Positions 1 through 10,005 of a DNA stretch of 20,282 bases are shown here, piece by piece (position 1 is the stretch's first letter; each line of letters starts with the position of its first letter). The DNA comes from Plantago elongata (lineage: Eukaryota; Streptophyta; Magnoliopsida; Lamiales; Plantaginaceae). Both the position numbers and the translations under genes were made by a program. A model generated the notes under the pieces. That model did no database searches, was not told where the DNA came from, and saw only the letters and a program-made list of their open reading frames with translations. The DNA lies in the NCBI GenBank assembly GCA_036897095.1, contig JAYMSP010003298.1, forward strand, positions 1-20,282, read 5' to 3'.

Positions 1-228
1 CCTTCCCAAACTCAATTTCCCCTTGAGCTGGGATCAAATGTTAAGCTTAAGAGTTAACTATATAAACAATTAGAAGAATTTATAACACATCAGGTGGAAT
101 AAATAGAAGTATGAGAGAGAATGAATACAGTATGTACTATGTAATAAATAAAGTAGCAGATATTTTCCAATTTAAGGATGAGAAGATTAGATTGGGACAA
201 CCAGAAAAGGAAATTGGATGGAGGGAAG
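1..228. mobile_element. Stowaway-like MITE, left end at or beyond window edge
   Basis: The right end reads ggatggagggaag followed by TA, a degenerate form of the Stowaway terminal repeat (ggacggagggag plus TA target). Just inside it is a tgggacaacc segment that recurs inside the clearer Stowaway copy at 12076-12315. The first bases of the window (ccttcccaaactcaatttcc) look like the matching inverted end, so the element probably begins at or just before base 1. It lies in an intron of the G3BP-like gene. The family assignment rests on these ends and the shared interior; the left boundary is uncertain. Confidence 0.4.
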
Positions 229-426
229 TATAATTGTAGAAGTTACTTAGTTACAGTTGTTACATTTGGTACCTGCATCCGCATTTCTTAGAATCTTATT
301 ATGATTTTTGTGTGGTCTCTCTTTTTTTGCTCGTTACTTTCATGTTATAGAGAACTGACAACCATCCATAGTCTTGTTTTTACTTTCCACGGACATGTTT
401 ATAACAGCAATTTATTACCTTTTCAG

Positions 427-1684
427 GCTTCTCCTGTAACTATTGGGGATCGCCAAGCAGCTGTGGAGATAAAGAGGACTACCACTCGAGGTTAGCCAGA
501 TGCATTCTCTCTCTTCCTAGCCTTTCCTGACAGCTTTAATAAGCCTTTGTACTAGGAGTTTAAGCCCAGGAGTATTAACAACTTGAATACCTAAGGATTT
601 TAGTTCTTGGGGGACTTGTTCACATTAAGCCCATGAGTACTCTGGTTCCTATTGTGTGCGGGGGCAATATGCAATACTAACAACTTGAAACCGAAGGGTG
701 TTAACTGTTTAGGGACTTGGCCATATTAAGCTTATGGGTAGTGTTTGACTGCTTTGTAACCAGACTTCTGTAACTGAAAATTAACAAAAATTAGGTGAGG
801 TGGGGGTCCGTATCCTACTCTTGTGGCAAATCTGTAAATCATCTTTAAATTAATAACTTTTGTCCTTCAGAGTTTTTTGCTCAATACCCAAGTAGCCTTG
901 TTATTGTTCATAGCTTTTTCATTTAATTAGCTTCATCAGAAGTCTTGAACATCCATGTTACCTACTTTAAAGTGTATGCCAACAACGCCGGTTTTTTCAT
1001 AATCATAGTAATTTGTACTACCTTTTTACTAGGAAAACATTCCCCCTTTTCCATTTCAGTCTGTCCCGAGGAACCCATCCAATGGCAAAAACAATACCCC
1101 AAACTTTTTGAACATTAACCTTGTAAGATAACCTTAAAATCTAAATTACGCCGAATGCAAGTGGCATTATAGATACCTTGAAAACTACCCCGCTTCCCTA
1201 TAATGAGTTTCATACATGTGAAAGCAAATGGGAACAGTTTCTTTGGAGGGGGTGCATGCATTCTCTTCTCCATTTGAGAATGCACTATGAAACACTCCAC
1301 ATATCACATGTTAAGTTGCATATTCTTGAGTGAATAACAGTGCAAGTGTAAACTGTGAGGCTGGAAAGTCTTGCTGAACTCACATCGCCTATGATCTCTC
1401 ATTGCTGGATGCTCCTATTTGAAATTCACTGATAAGATATAGTTGTTGCTGGTGCAGTTGGTGGTGGGAAAGGTCGTTTCACATCTTCGCGTGGAGGCTT
1501 TCGTAATGACAGCTTCAGGGGTGGCCGCGGGAACTTTAGTGGTGGTCGTACCTATGTGAGAAGTGACAGCTTCAGGGGTGGTCGAGGAAACTTCAGTGGT
1601 GGGCGTGGTGGAGAAGGTTACCAACAAGGAAGAGGGCGGGGTGGTCGTCGTCCAACTCCAAGCCAGATTCCTGCATCAACCTAA
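427..1684 (+). CDS. G3BP-like NTF2/RRM/RGG RNA-binding protein, last two exons (5' partial)
   Basis: These are the two last coding exons of a plant G3BP-like protein (NTF2 domain, RRM, RGG tail), an RNA-binding family linked to stress granules. Exon 427-490 follows a ttttcag acceptor and encodes ASPVTIGDRQAAVEIKRTTT, the last strand of the RRM and its family-typical tail. It ends in phase 1 at a GT donor (491). The intron is 491-1457. The last exon, 1458-1684, starts after gtgcag, keeps the frame across a split valine codon, and encodes an RGG-rich tail ending QIPAST and TAA. Within it a 57-nt (19-residue) unit with core DSFRGGRGNFSGGR occurs twice in tandem, starting at 1507 and 1564. The NTF2 domain and most of the RRM lie upstream of the window. 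A decayed copy of the last exon lies at 11060-11930. Exon boundaries are inferred from splice signals and phase; the family call is strong. Confidence 0.85.
491..1457 (+). other. Last intron of the G3BP-like gene
   Basis: This is a 967-bp phase-1 intron with a GT donor (gttagc) and a gtgcag acceptor. Its 3' part, from about 1265, is recognisable in the decayed copy at about 11060, for example as cactatgaaaca against cattatgaaaca. No coding segment or RNA gene is seen inside it apart from the diverged repeat listed separately. Confidence 0.6.
560..745 (+). repeat. Diverged tandem duplication, period about 102 bp, in G3BP-like intron
   Basis: Two successive segments share tat(t/c)aacaacttgaa near the start, then gggacttg and cattaagc, then an atgggta/atgagta end. 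The first starts near 571 and the second near 673. The copies are clearly related but carry many substitutions and small indels, so the duplication is old. Confidence 0.6.
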
Positions 1685-2905
1685 AGTACGGGTCATGGTC
1701 ACAATTTTGACAGAGTTTTCATTGCTTTATATGAGCATATGAAACCGTAAAAAGTTCGTGCTAGGACCTAACAGAATTGATCCTTCTTTTTATTATTTCC
1801 CTCCTCAAAGTGTAGCTGATCCTTTTTCTTTTCTTTTTTCCTGAGCTTCCCTTCTTAACTTATGAAATATTCTAAATTGGGGTTTGCTCACAGTGATATT
1901 ATCCTAGTGTATTAGACTAGTTATTGGTCGATTCTTTTTGACATTTTATTTCATCAGGAAGGTTTTGTTCATATCTTGGGGAATGTAACTTGCAATGACT
2001 AAATTTTTTATTTTTGTTTTTCGGTTTTTCTTTTTTAGCTGAAGAAACTTGAAAATGTTCCGTCGGTATTTGGAAATTAGGAAGAGATGAATTTGCATCC
2101 AGTTCCTCATTCCTCATGCTTGTCTGTCCTGGTGTTTTGAGTCGGGACTATAACACTCAGGTTATAATATGCCATGCACATGTTACCATTTTAATCTTGT
2201 TTCATAATGCGTGATCATTGTTAGGTGGAGGCAAATCTCAGTTTGTGCAACCCCTTTGAAAAGGAATATAAAATATCTGTGGCGTTAAAAAGATGTTGGT
2301 TTTAAGAATGCGTACATGGAAGGAGGCCTTATTCGCCTTCCTTATATGCAGTTGCCTATGTTGCATGTGAAACCTTTCATCTTGTTGTGTTTGAGTATGT
2401 GAACCGTTCATGTACTGTTAAATATTACTCTAACTGTATGTTCCGGCTGCTAATGATCATAATTTTATAGCCATTTCTTCTGATGCATCCTCATTTTGTT
2501 CTTTCATGTATGAGTCCATACCAAGTGTTATATGCGATTGCGTGTCTGTCGCGAAATGATCAGTCATGTTATTGGGTTGTTTTGTCCTAGACACAGAGTG
2601 TTTGTGGTAGTACTAGTACCATAATTAGCTGTCTCCCACCAGTAAGTTGGATGATTTAGAAGAGCAGGCCATGTCTGAGCTGAGTCACTGAAATTATTCT
2701 GTTCTGGTTTCCAGTTCCAATAAGCAATAGGGCTGTCCTGTGTTTGCAGGCAAAGATAGTTAAGTGTGATTGGAAAATTCTCCAGTTGAGGAAAGTTTTG
2801 ATTCTACGGGTGAACTCAACAACAGCTAGCATCAGTAGGTGTCGACTTCTCAACTGCTGATCTAGTAATCTCGTACTATCCAAACTGGCCACCAGCCCAA
2901 TTAAT
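1685..2905 (+). other. 3' UTR and downstream flank of the G3BP-like gene, preserved in part in the relic copy
   Basis: There is no convincing coding sequence here. The proximal part is T-rich and probably holds the 3' UTR; no poly(A) signal can be chosen with confidence. The segment from about 2570 to 2905 is similar to about 11600-11930. Shared landmarks are tttgt..tagta, taagttgga(t/c)a, gcaaagatagt(t/g)aagtgt, a 23-bp identical run covering tgaactcaacaacagctagc (2808-2830 against 11827-11849), ttgtactatcc/tcgtactatcc and gcccaattaat. The copied unit therefore extends well beyond the stop codon. Confidence 0.6.
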
Positions 2906-3771
2906 TCGAAGATTAGTAGGTACGCTGGTTTCTGAATTTATGAACAAAACAACAACTGCAAGCGTTCCAGTGTTTGTTCACTTCTACATTATGGTCCATT
3001 ACAGGGAGAGTTGGAAGTTAGAACAGTTGGATGTAGTTAATTGTATAAATTGAACTGATATCATTCTGGTATTGGTTTATACGATGTGGCACCTGCAACT
3101 GATGTATCCCCAACTCAACAAACAACGTAGTAGTATATTGTATTTATATTTATATGTAATTTATACGGGTTCCAATCAATTTGTAATTGGTAGGTACATT
3201 GATGAACGAGGTACATAAGAAATCACTAAATAAATATATATTAGTTTTGCTCAATGTTATCCGTTTTGCTATTTGGATGCATCAATTAAAGTTTTTTAAT
3301 AAAAAAATTATTAAACTATAATGATTTATTTATACAATATTATTAAAAAATTAACTATAATATTGTCCAATTCAAGTTTTAATTTAAACCGCTGATAAAT
3401 TACCCTGCAAAACATACCCCTAAATTTCCATGCAATTGAATATGATCTGACAAAATGGCTTCCACTTCAGTTGGGCAAGTTGCTGGTGATGCTTGAGCCT
3501 TGCTCAGGTGGACACGTGTACATGCACAACTGACAAGGTCGACGTGTCAGTTGGGGAGTTAATCTGCAAGCTTCTTGTCATTTGGTTCGTTTGTTATTTG
3601 AGAGCAACTTCATGGAGAGTGACATGCCATGGGACCCTGAATGGATTCTCTCCCTCACTCTCCAATTATATCCACCTTTTACTATCATCAGACTATTTGC
3701 TACGGAATTAATTACCTCGGACTTTTCTTAACTGTAAATCGTTAATAACTTTTTCAAAATAATAAAAATAT
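2906..3771. other. Intergenic spacer with distal ACGTG elements
   Basis: This is mostly AT-rich sequence with no gene. Two ACGTG cores lie close together: CACGTG at 3513-3518 and gacgtgtc at 3541-3548. They resemble ABA-responsive elements but sit about 2.5 kb upstream of the AFP-A start codon. A role in that gene is possible but not shown by the sequence. Confidence 0.4.
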
Positions 3772-3931
3772 AGGGACGGTTTAGGAAACAATTGTAATCG
3801 GTCCATTTGACTCGATAAACAGTGATTTGGCCTAAAATACACTTCAAATACTCTCATTTTAATTCCATTTCAAATATAATTTCATAAAAATTCATTCAAA
3901 TGTTCATTTAAATTCTATACCAATCAGCCCG
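3772..3931. mobile_element. Tourist-like MITE, copy 1 (left end degenerate)
   Basis: The right end ccaatcagcccg is followed by TTA and matches the right end of the better copy at 8047-8195. A 41-bp core starting ctcgataaacagtgatttgg (3811-3851) is nearly identical to 8085-8125. The left end (gggacggtttagg) falls at the expected distance but does not match the right inverted repeat well. The copy is therefore older, or belongs to a different subfamily. Confidence 0.5.
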
Positions 3932-3934
3932 TTA

Positions 3935-5551
3935 GATATGAATATTTAAGTTTTACTCTTAAACTATGTGTTCATATGTAGATTTGAGGATGAGATACAG
4001 TAACTCATAACTCATGTTACTTAAAATGTTATATACGTGATGTTTAGAGCGTTCAAATAAATTCTCAATTAATTTAATGTGGACATATATATTAATAAAG
4101 TATTTATTAAAAGAGAAAGATTAAAATAAAGTGTGTTGCTTCGCCATGAAAATAGTAAAATTGGGGCTACAACAAACTAGTACCTACAAGAGGTGGTTTT
4201 GTCATGATCAATGATTGCATTTTAAGGAGTTGATTTTAATTTTTTTTCCCATTTATTAATTTAAATATTCTTAATGGAGTGTATTTTTTTTATGGTAATA
4301 ACAAAGTGCGTAATATACAAGACAACTCTGGAATGCATATTTTTTATAAATAGTTGTATATTTATATTTAAATGATATAAAATAATTATCGATTTAAGTT
4401 GTAAGGTATTTAAATTAGGTTTTAAGTTTATAAAAAGCACTGCTGAGAAGTCATGGTAAAAAGGTTCAACAACAGGCGACTTGATTAATTCGATGTAGAC
4501 TAGAAATCAAATTTTGTTTTGGGTGATTGACATACACATAGGTGTTGATGGTATGAGAAATGAACTACGTGTGTAACCATTATGGTTGTTAAGGAGAGAA
4601 AGATGGTAACTGAAGGTTAAAAAAAAGTTAATTTCGAAGGAATATATTTGGAAGCTTGCCCAAATTTTCTCTCCTTATCAACGTGCTATCCGTCACCATG
4701 AATTTCACACGTGTAAATATATTTTATTGTTTTTTTTCTTCACTTCCTGAATAATATAAGTATACCATCTTCCACTAAATTACCTTCTTGTTTTATCACT
4801 GAAACTACTTGAACTGTAAAGTCCCCAACCATAATTCAGCAAGACCGATTGTACACGGTTGCTCTTCAGGTGATATGTTACTCAAATTGCATCAAAACAT
4901 GTTATTTTTCAAGCATAATGGATAATTGTACTAAAAATACGAGAAATTATGATGTGAAACTAATGTCTGAACTGAAATGCATACGTAATACGGTATACAC
5001 ATTCTTTTAGTCTCTTATAATATAACGACTTTTGCGTGTTCCTTTCCGTGAAATCCGTACCCAATAACAACCTCGTAAATGTTCATCCATCATAAACTAG
5101 ACGTCACACGAATCAAATTCATTCTACATTATGTCAAAGGACACATGCCATTCACCATTTCACGTATGCATGTATTCGATCCACATTATATATTATAACA
5201 CGCAATAATTATTCTACGACAAACTCGCTCTCATTATTTGCTGAATCAGTCTGAAGTGATCGACGATTATAAATTTACATTTTTAATAACTTTACAACCA
5301 CATTAATAAATCAGATTCGCATGGTAAACTTAAGCAATATCCTCCTCATATTCCTACACATTGCAATTCAATTTGTACAAGTGTCCATGACCTTTTTTCT
5401 TTTTTGACCAAGAAAATAAATATATATATGAATTCATATTAAAGTGAATATTACAAATTTACCTCCCAGTATTCCAAAAATCCTTCTTTGTTTTTGACAA
5501 ATCTACCCAAAAACAAAAGAGAACAAAATACCTTCCACTACGCTGCACTAT
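3935..5551. other. AT-rich intergenic DNA upstream of AFP-A
   Basis: I see no gene here. There are poly-A/T tracts, a short AT microsatellite (tatatatatg near 5420), and isolated ACGTG cores near 4681 and 4710. Short reading frames in this stretch have no family features. Confidence 0.5.
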
Positions 5552-5775
5552 TTTGGAGGTGTCAAGAAAGCAAGTGAACAAGTAGACGCTTGTTGAGTTT
5601 CTGGCTCTGCAAAAATGCCAGTCATCAATACAATCTACTTTTTCAACCACGTGGACAATTTAGAACTCACCTGCATCTGCCACGTGTCCTACCTCGTACT
5701 TTCCAATATTACCTGAGTACCCTTTTTGGTCATTTCACTACCTTCCTCATAAATTCGAATGAATCCTTCCAAGAT
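5552..5775 (+). promoter_or_regulatory. Proximal promoter of AFP-A with paired G-box/ABRE elements
   Basis: Two CACGTG palindromes lie at 5648-5653 (ccacgtgg) and 5681-5686 (gccacgtgtcc), with 33 bp between their starts. The AFP-B promoter has the same two elements with exactly the same 33-bp spacing, in similar flanks (tcaaccacgtgg and gccacgtgtcct). Conserved blocks bracket them: gacgcttgttg and aaaatgcca upstream, and (t/g)gaatgaatcc-like sequence downstream at about 5758. CACGTGTC is the ABA-responsive element bound by ABF/ABI5-type bZIP factors, and G-boxes also bind bHLH factors. ABA induction is an inference. Confidence 0.7.
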
Positions 5776-5850
5776 TTCTCCCTCTGTTTTACACCTCCAT
5801 CTGTTCTTCCTTTCTAATTCACCATTTTTCACTTTTATCTCTTCCTCTTG

Positions 5851-5858
5851 TATATATA
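5851..5858 (+). promoter_or_regulatory. TATA box of AFP-A
   Basis: TATATATA lies 199 bp before the start codon and is followed by a CT-rich leader, typical of a plant 5' UTR. The AFP-B gene has TATATATAG at almost the same distance (194 bp). No ATG occurs between about 5880 and the start codon at 6050, so the leader has no upstream reading frame. Confidence 0.55.
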
Positions 5859-6049
5859 TCCCCTTCCCATTCTCTGCAAGAATCATCACAAACAAACAAT
5901 CACTCCTCTCATTCACTCTATATCTCTCTCTCTGTAGCAATCTTCTTCTTCTTCTTCAGTGCAAAGTTCTCAACTTTCTTTCAATTCTCTTGATTCGAAC
6001 AAAACCCACCTGCATTTTCGCCAAAAAATCCAATCTTTTTTGCATCAGA

Positions 6050-9000
6050 ATGGAAAACATCCAAGAAAAAATCAATCTTGCTGATATGAAGGAGGAAGCC
6101 CAAATCGAGAACTATGAAGGGCTTGATTTGGAGCTCAGCCTGGGCTACTCTGGTCAATTCGGCGTTGAACCAGAGGCCAAGAAACTCCGCCCAGATTCCT
6201 CCGGCGACGCGGTGGTGGTTGAGAGCGGTGGCAGTTCTAGCCATGCGCGTGAGGCAAACGCGCCGGTGGAGAGTGAGGAAGAGGTTAGAAAGAGGAGGGA
6301 GGAGCAGACTAGAAGAAGGTTGGAGGCTAGGAAGAAGAGGTTGGAGAAGAGAAACAATGCTGGTGGTGGTGCTAAGGTAGGGGTGGTGAAGAAGGAGAAG
6401 GAGAGTTCTTCTGAGGATTGTGGCAGTAACAACAATGGTGGTGATCAGGGTGCTAATGTGGCTGTTAAAGTTGAGAGTGTGGTGGTTTTGGGTGGTGCTC
6501 AGGGCTCTGCTGGTGATGTGGCTGTGAAAGTTGAGAATGTGGTGGTTTTGGCTGGTGGTCAAGGCTCTATTGGATCATCTGGCATCATTGATTCTCTGGC
6601 TCACAAGATTGAGGGTATACATTCTCACTTACACATCCGATCATATTACGTCGAAATCAACTAATATATCATTCATATATATCACAATTATTATAGACTA
6701 GAACATAAAAACTAGGGGGCTAGGGTTGTTTGTCATACCGCTGGAGCGGTAATATTCGCACTCAAATCGAACATTTTGTAAGAAAAAATCCAATTTCAGT
6801 TGGAAAAGTCCACCCAAATTCTATCACAATTAGTCCTTGATCTCGGACATAATTAATTGACCTAACCAAATGAGATAGGGCTCATTGACGAATTTGTTTG
6901 AGTATATAAGAATGCAAGATAATATAAGTGGAAAATGCAATTAAAGAAGTTTTAAGGGGAGTTCTATGTCTGCATGCATTAAGGGCAGTAGAAGACATTT
7001 TTGTTGTTGTCTTTATGTGAGAAGAGTTGGAGTTGGTAATAAATTTAGGGGGTCAAATAAAATGTGACATCTATTTCAGGGTAAAATGAGAATATTGAAT
7101 AGTGTAAGGGTGGACAATGCAATTATAGATGTTTTAAAGGTAATTTTTCTTTCAAACATAAAGGAGAAGTCAGCAGTATAACTATAACACACCTTATTAT
7201 TGTCTTTATATAGGAGTTAGGAGTATATGAAAAAAGTTTGAGTTGGAAATCTATATAACAGTAGGTGGAAAGTGCAATTTGTTTAAAGATACACTTGTTG
7301 TGAGTGTGACCTCCTATGTCTATGTTTGTAAAGTCTTGTGATACTTGACTTGCATCATATGGCTAAGTACATTGCACAGTTAAGTACTTGAAAATGATTT
7401 AGTGCTGCTGTCTTGAAGATTTCTAATGATGTATGTCCTGCATTTGATCTGATGCTGCATGAATTCGAGTTTCTGATGCATTGATCAGTTTGTTATGGTC
7501 TCTTCTTTGAGTTTTTTATTGAGTGCACCAATGGAGATTCTTCTATTGACGTGGCGAATAGTTGTTATGGTGGTGTTAGTTTTGTGTTAAAGTGGCCTGT
7601 TGAACTTAAATGTTCATCTTGTTTGGCCAATCATGTTGCGTCGTATATTGTCGTGTTAAAGAAGTCTGTCGGGTTTGAATATTCATCTGGACATTTTCTT
7701 TGTCGCATTTAAAGATTTCAGTATGTCGGTTTCCCTACTTTACGGGATATCCGCTCTTTATAATGTTGATTGGGCACTTGATTATTCCGGCCCTGGTTGT
7801 CGTATTAAAGTGATTTGTCAACTTAAAATGTTTTTATTAAAGTGATTTGTCAACTTAAAATGTTTTTCTGCATACATCGGTTATTGCATATGATCGTGCA
7901 TTGTCATCTGACGTCACTTTCTTACGTCGTTGGGTTGTGTGTCGGCGGATAGGGAACCATGTTGAATTACTCGTGCTTAAGTTATCTTTAAGTAGAAGTT
8001 ATGCATTTTAGTGTATGGACTATATTGGTAACATTCAGATGAGTTATGGGCTGATTGGCATGGTATTTAAATGCTCCAATTTAGCTCGATGAACAGTGAT
8101 TTGGCCTAAAATACATTTCAAATACCCACATTTCAATTCCCTTCCAAACACAATTTCACCAAAAATCACATTCAAATGTCAAGCCAATCAGCCCCTTAAT
8201 CTCCTAGGGACATAAAATTGACATAAGAACATCAACTTCTCAGACCCCTCACCCCTCAATAATTATACCGTCCCTTACAAGACTTTGTGCTTTCAAAAAG
8301 ATAGTATGAAGGGGAAAAGGTTCAATTGCCTAAGCTTAACTATATTTTTCTGATTTGAGCCTAAGAATTGGCCAAATTGAAAACACCATTTCTCCAAAAC
8401 TTCATCAATTTTCCCTTCAAGTTTGGCTAATTAAGTTTGTACATACGTGAAACAAAATGTCAATAAAGACTAGCACCCAGTAGGGTCAAAAGCCTCGAGT
8501 CACTAGGAAGTCATCCCTTTTGCATACATATCTCTATATAGCCAAAACCATACTTCGTTTGTTTTCGTGTGGCAACCTCAGTCTGAAGCGAAAAGGTGAT
8601 GCGCATGGTGAACACTTTGCCTTTTTCACTCTGCAAGCTCATTCTTTTTGGAGGATTCACGTTTTGTGTAACATCACAAGTATCAAAACCTTTATTTTTT
8701 TGGCGTAAACACACCCTCAGTCTTTTTCTCACATATATTGGCCATTTTAGCAAAAGAGCACTAGTCGAACTTCAATTATAGCAACATACTAGTACATATT
8801 ATAGTCCGACGTGTGAGTAAAGCCCACTTGCATGCCATTTTCAATCCTGGCTCCACACCCACTTGCATGCCATTTGCAAGGATACATGAATATGGATGTA
8901 TTGTTAGTGTCTGAATTAAGCATCAAAGAAGGTTATTTGTGTCATGATGTATTAATTGTTAGACATTCGATATTACTTTGACAAGCTTATATTGTGCAGG

Positions 9001-9547
9001 ATTGTTTATGTTGTCGCATTGTCTGCGCAAGCATTACGCAGGATAGTTCATGTTCTTGATTTGCGCAAACAATGCGAGTTGGTAGCTTATATTGCGCAAA
9101 CAAGCGCATCAAGCTGTTTGGAAATTTGAATCATGAACAAAGATTAAATTGTGCTCAGTACCACTGGAATTATCATATTGATATGCTCACAATTTTGTTT
9201 TGACAAATGCAGTTCAAACTACTGAGGTGAGAAGTCCTCCAAGGGCTCAGCCTGTACAAGTGCAGGCACACCAGGAGCCCGAAGGCAGGGCTCCAGCTAG
9301 TGCTTCACCCGTTGCTGTTAGGAACGGGAATGGAAAGAGGACGGCCTCTGACATGCCGTATGTCAGTACAAGGTACGGGAGGAGGATAAATGGCTTCCTG
9401 TACAGATACAACGCGGCAGAGGAGGTGAAGATCGTCTGCGTATGCCATGGCCACTTCCTCTCGCCAGCTGAGTTTGTCAGGCATGGTGGGGGAGGGGAGG
9501 TGGATAACCCCTTAAGGCATATAGTGGTTAATCCTCAATCTTTTTAA
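6050..9547 (+). CDS. AFP-A: NINJA/AFP family (ABI five binding protein) co-repressor adaptor
   Basis: Exons 6050-6614 and 9213-9547 flank a 2598-bp intron (donor G|GTATAC, acceptor AATGCAG, phase 1) and encode 299 residues. The usual family parts are present in order. An EAR motif LDLELSLG lies at residues 25-32, for TOPLESS-type co-repressors. A basic, NLS-like region lies at 77-103 ([20 protein letters not shown]). KEKESSSED and an Asn-rich stretch follow at about 115-129. The C-terminal domain (about 235-296) carries [34 protein letters not shown] and [10 protein letters not shown]. Family members act in the nucleus, bind ABI5-type bZIPs through the C-terminal domain and dampen ABA signalling; known AFPs are about 230-350 residues. 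The start is the first ATG after the TATA box; the frame upstream is open but is leader. It is closest to the AFP1/AFP2-type members, with orthology untested. Confidence 0.9.
6458..6577 (+). repeat. 60-nt tandem duplication inside AFP-A exon 1
   Basis: Two in-frame 60-nt units (6458-6517 and 6518-6577) encode residues 137-156 and 157-176. Both read VAVKVE(S/N)VVVL followed by a G/A-rich QGS(A/I)G end. AFP-B has only one related, shorter segment ([19 protein letters not shown]), so the duplication is specific to AFP-A. It lies in the variable linker between the basic region and the C-terminal domain. Confidence 0.8.
6926..7285 (+). repeat. Diverged triplication in the AFP-A intron
   Basis: A gtgga(a/c)a(a/g)tgcaatt motif occurs at 6929, 7110 and 7265, each time followed by a (t)gttttaa-like stretch. 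The first two are also followed by tgtctttat and a gag(t)tggagt/gagttgga end. The spacings are 181 and 155 bp. The AFP-B intron has a single related site (gtaggtggaaaatgcaatta, near 17657), so the single copy is probably ancestral. Confidence 0.6.
7584..7867 (+). repeat. Dispersed and tandem ttaaagtg..tgtc/tgaacttaaa repeats in the AFP-A intron
   Basis: Four copies of a (g/t)t(g/a)ttaaag...tgt(c/t)..aactta/ggttta...tgtt unit start near 7584, 7653, 7802 and 7834. The last two form an exact tandem repeat of period 32 bp (7803-7835 against 7835-7867), so they arose recently. The first two are diverged. Confidence 0.65.
8047..8195. mobile_element. Tourist-like MITE, copy 2, in the AFP-A intron
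   Basis: The left end gggctgattggc (8048-8059) and the right end gccaatcagccc (8183-8194) are perfect 12-bp inverted repeats. The similarity continues inward (atttaaatg against the inverse of cattcaaatgt). TTA flanks both sides (8044-8046 and 8196-8198), the 3-bp target duplication of PIF/Harbinger-derived Tourist MITEs. At 149 bp it has no coding capacity. The core 8085-8125 is shared with 3811-3851. Confidence 0.75.
8823..8875 (+). repeat. Short direct repeat, 18 bp, period 35
   Basis: cccacttgcatgccattt occurs at 8823-8840 and again at 8858-8875 in the AFP-A intron. No function is suggested. Confidence 0.7.
8984..9112 (+). repeat. GCGCAA-rich repeat region at the 3' end of the AFP-A intron
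   Basis: agcttatattg occurs at 8984 and again exactly 100 bp later at 9084. Between and after these sites are repeated gcgcaa and acgca motifs (tctgcgcaagc, tttgcgcaaac, attgcgcaaac). Similar cgcaa repeats occur at 9941-10040, upstream of the AFP exon-2 relic. This is consistent with the relic being a copy of the AFP-A intron end plus exon 2. Confidence 0.5.
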
Positions 9548-9940
9548 TAAGGAAAACCACAGCATGTTTATAGTTTGAACCTGTTTATAGTATTTAAGTA
9601 CAGTTCTTGTTTTGAAAGACTATGTCTTTAAAGTGTTATATATGGAATGATTTGGTTTCAGTTTTAACATGGTTTTGGAGAATTATCCGAGTCTTTTTGT
9701 CATCTAGATGAATGTGTTCATTGGTTAGTCTAATGTTCATCCGCATAGATGCAGTTTAAGTTTCATGTTCACTTACGAAGATTGCAAAACATGGCTTGCT
9801 GTTGCATGTGGCCAAGAAGTCTGAGTCATGCGTATGATATTTGCATGAACAGTTAGCAAATTGTGTCAAAGGATACTGACATTTAGCTTATGTTTCACAT
9901 TGAATGATAAAAATGTATGATCGTTTGCGATGCTCTAAGT
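9548..9940 (+). other. 3' UTR and downstream flank of AFP-A
   Basis: No coding sequence is seen. About 9646-9700 (atgatttggtttc, then catggttttggagaattatc and cgagtc) matches the AFP-B flank at about 18823-18880 (ggatttggtttc, then atggctttggaagattatc and tgagtc). The two AFP genes were therefore copied with their 3' flanks. No single poly(A) site can be picked. Confidence 0.5.
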
Positions 9941-10005
9941 CTCTAACTTTCACGCAATATTAGCGCAATGTGCTCTTAACTTTCACGCAACATTAGTGCA
10001 ATGTG
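9941..10005 (+). repeat. 33-bp tandem repeat, two copies plus a degenerate third
   Basis: The unit ctctaactttcacgcaatat...gcaatgtg at 9941-9972 is followed by a second copy at 9973-10005 with a few substitutions. A third, broken copy with catgcaacatttgcg runs to about 10040. The cgcaa motifs resemble those in the AFP-A intron at 8984-9112. Confidence 0.65.

Larger units (their letters stand above)
6615..9212 (+). other. AFP-A intron, 2.6 kb, expanded by repeats and a MITE
   Basis: The intron joins exons in phase 1 at the same position as the 788-bp AFP-B intron. Its extra length comes from several repeat families and one Tourist-like MITE (8047-8195), each listed separately. No coding sequence with family features was seen. 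The region around 6736-6751 has a short perfect hairpin (taccgct-gg-agcggta). The 3' end (aattatcat ... gctcacaatttt) is also seen before the exon-2 relic at 10647. Confidence 0.7.

Noticed and set aside
1415-1627. Minus-strand Thr-rich reading frame opposite the RGG exon
   Set aside because: It is an artefact of the repeated RGG codons on the plus strand, which match the G3BP family.
5759-6049. In-frame open extension of AFP-A upstream of its ATG
   Set aside because: The stretch contains the TATA box and a CT-rich leader, and its translation is low-complexity Ser/Leu/Phe without family similarity. AFP proteins begin near the EAR motif, which fits the ATG at 6050.
5981-6562. Long reading frame on the minus strand across AFP-A exon 1
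   Set aside because: It is a mirror of the purine-rich AFP coding strand, and its His/Thr/Leu-rich product has no domain. The AFP frame has clear motifs.
6736-6751. Perfect short hairpin taccgct-gg-agcggta in the AFP-A intron
   Set aside because: Seven-base arms with a two-base loop are too short for a microRNA precursor, and no T-run or partner supports another role. It may be part of a transposon end.
8511-8781. Several overlapping reading frames of 60-80 residues in the AFP-A intron
   Set aside because: They lie on both strands, share no family features, and fall inside a well-supported intron.
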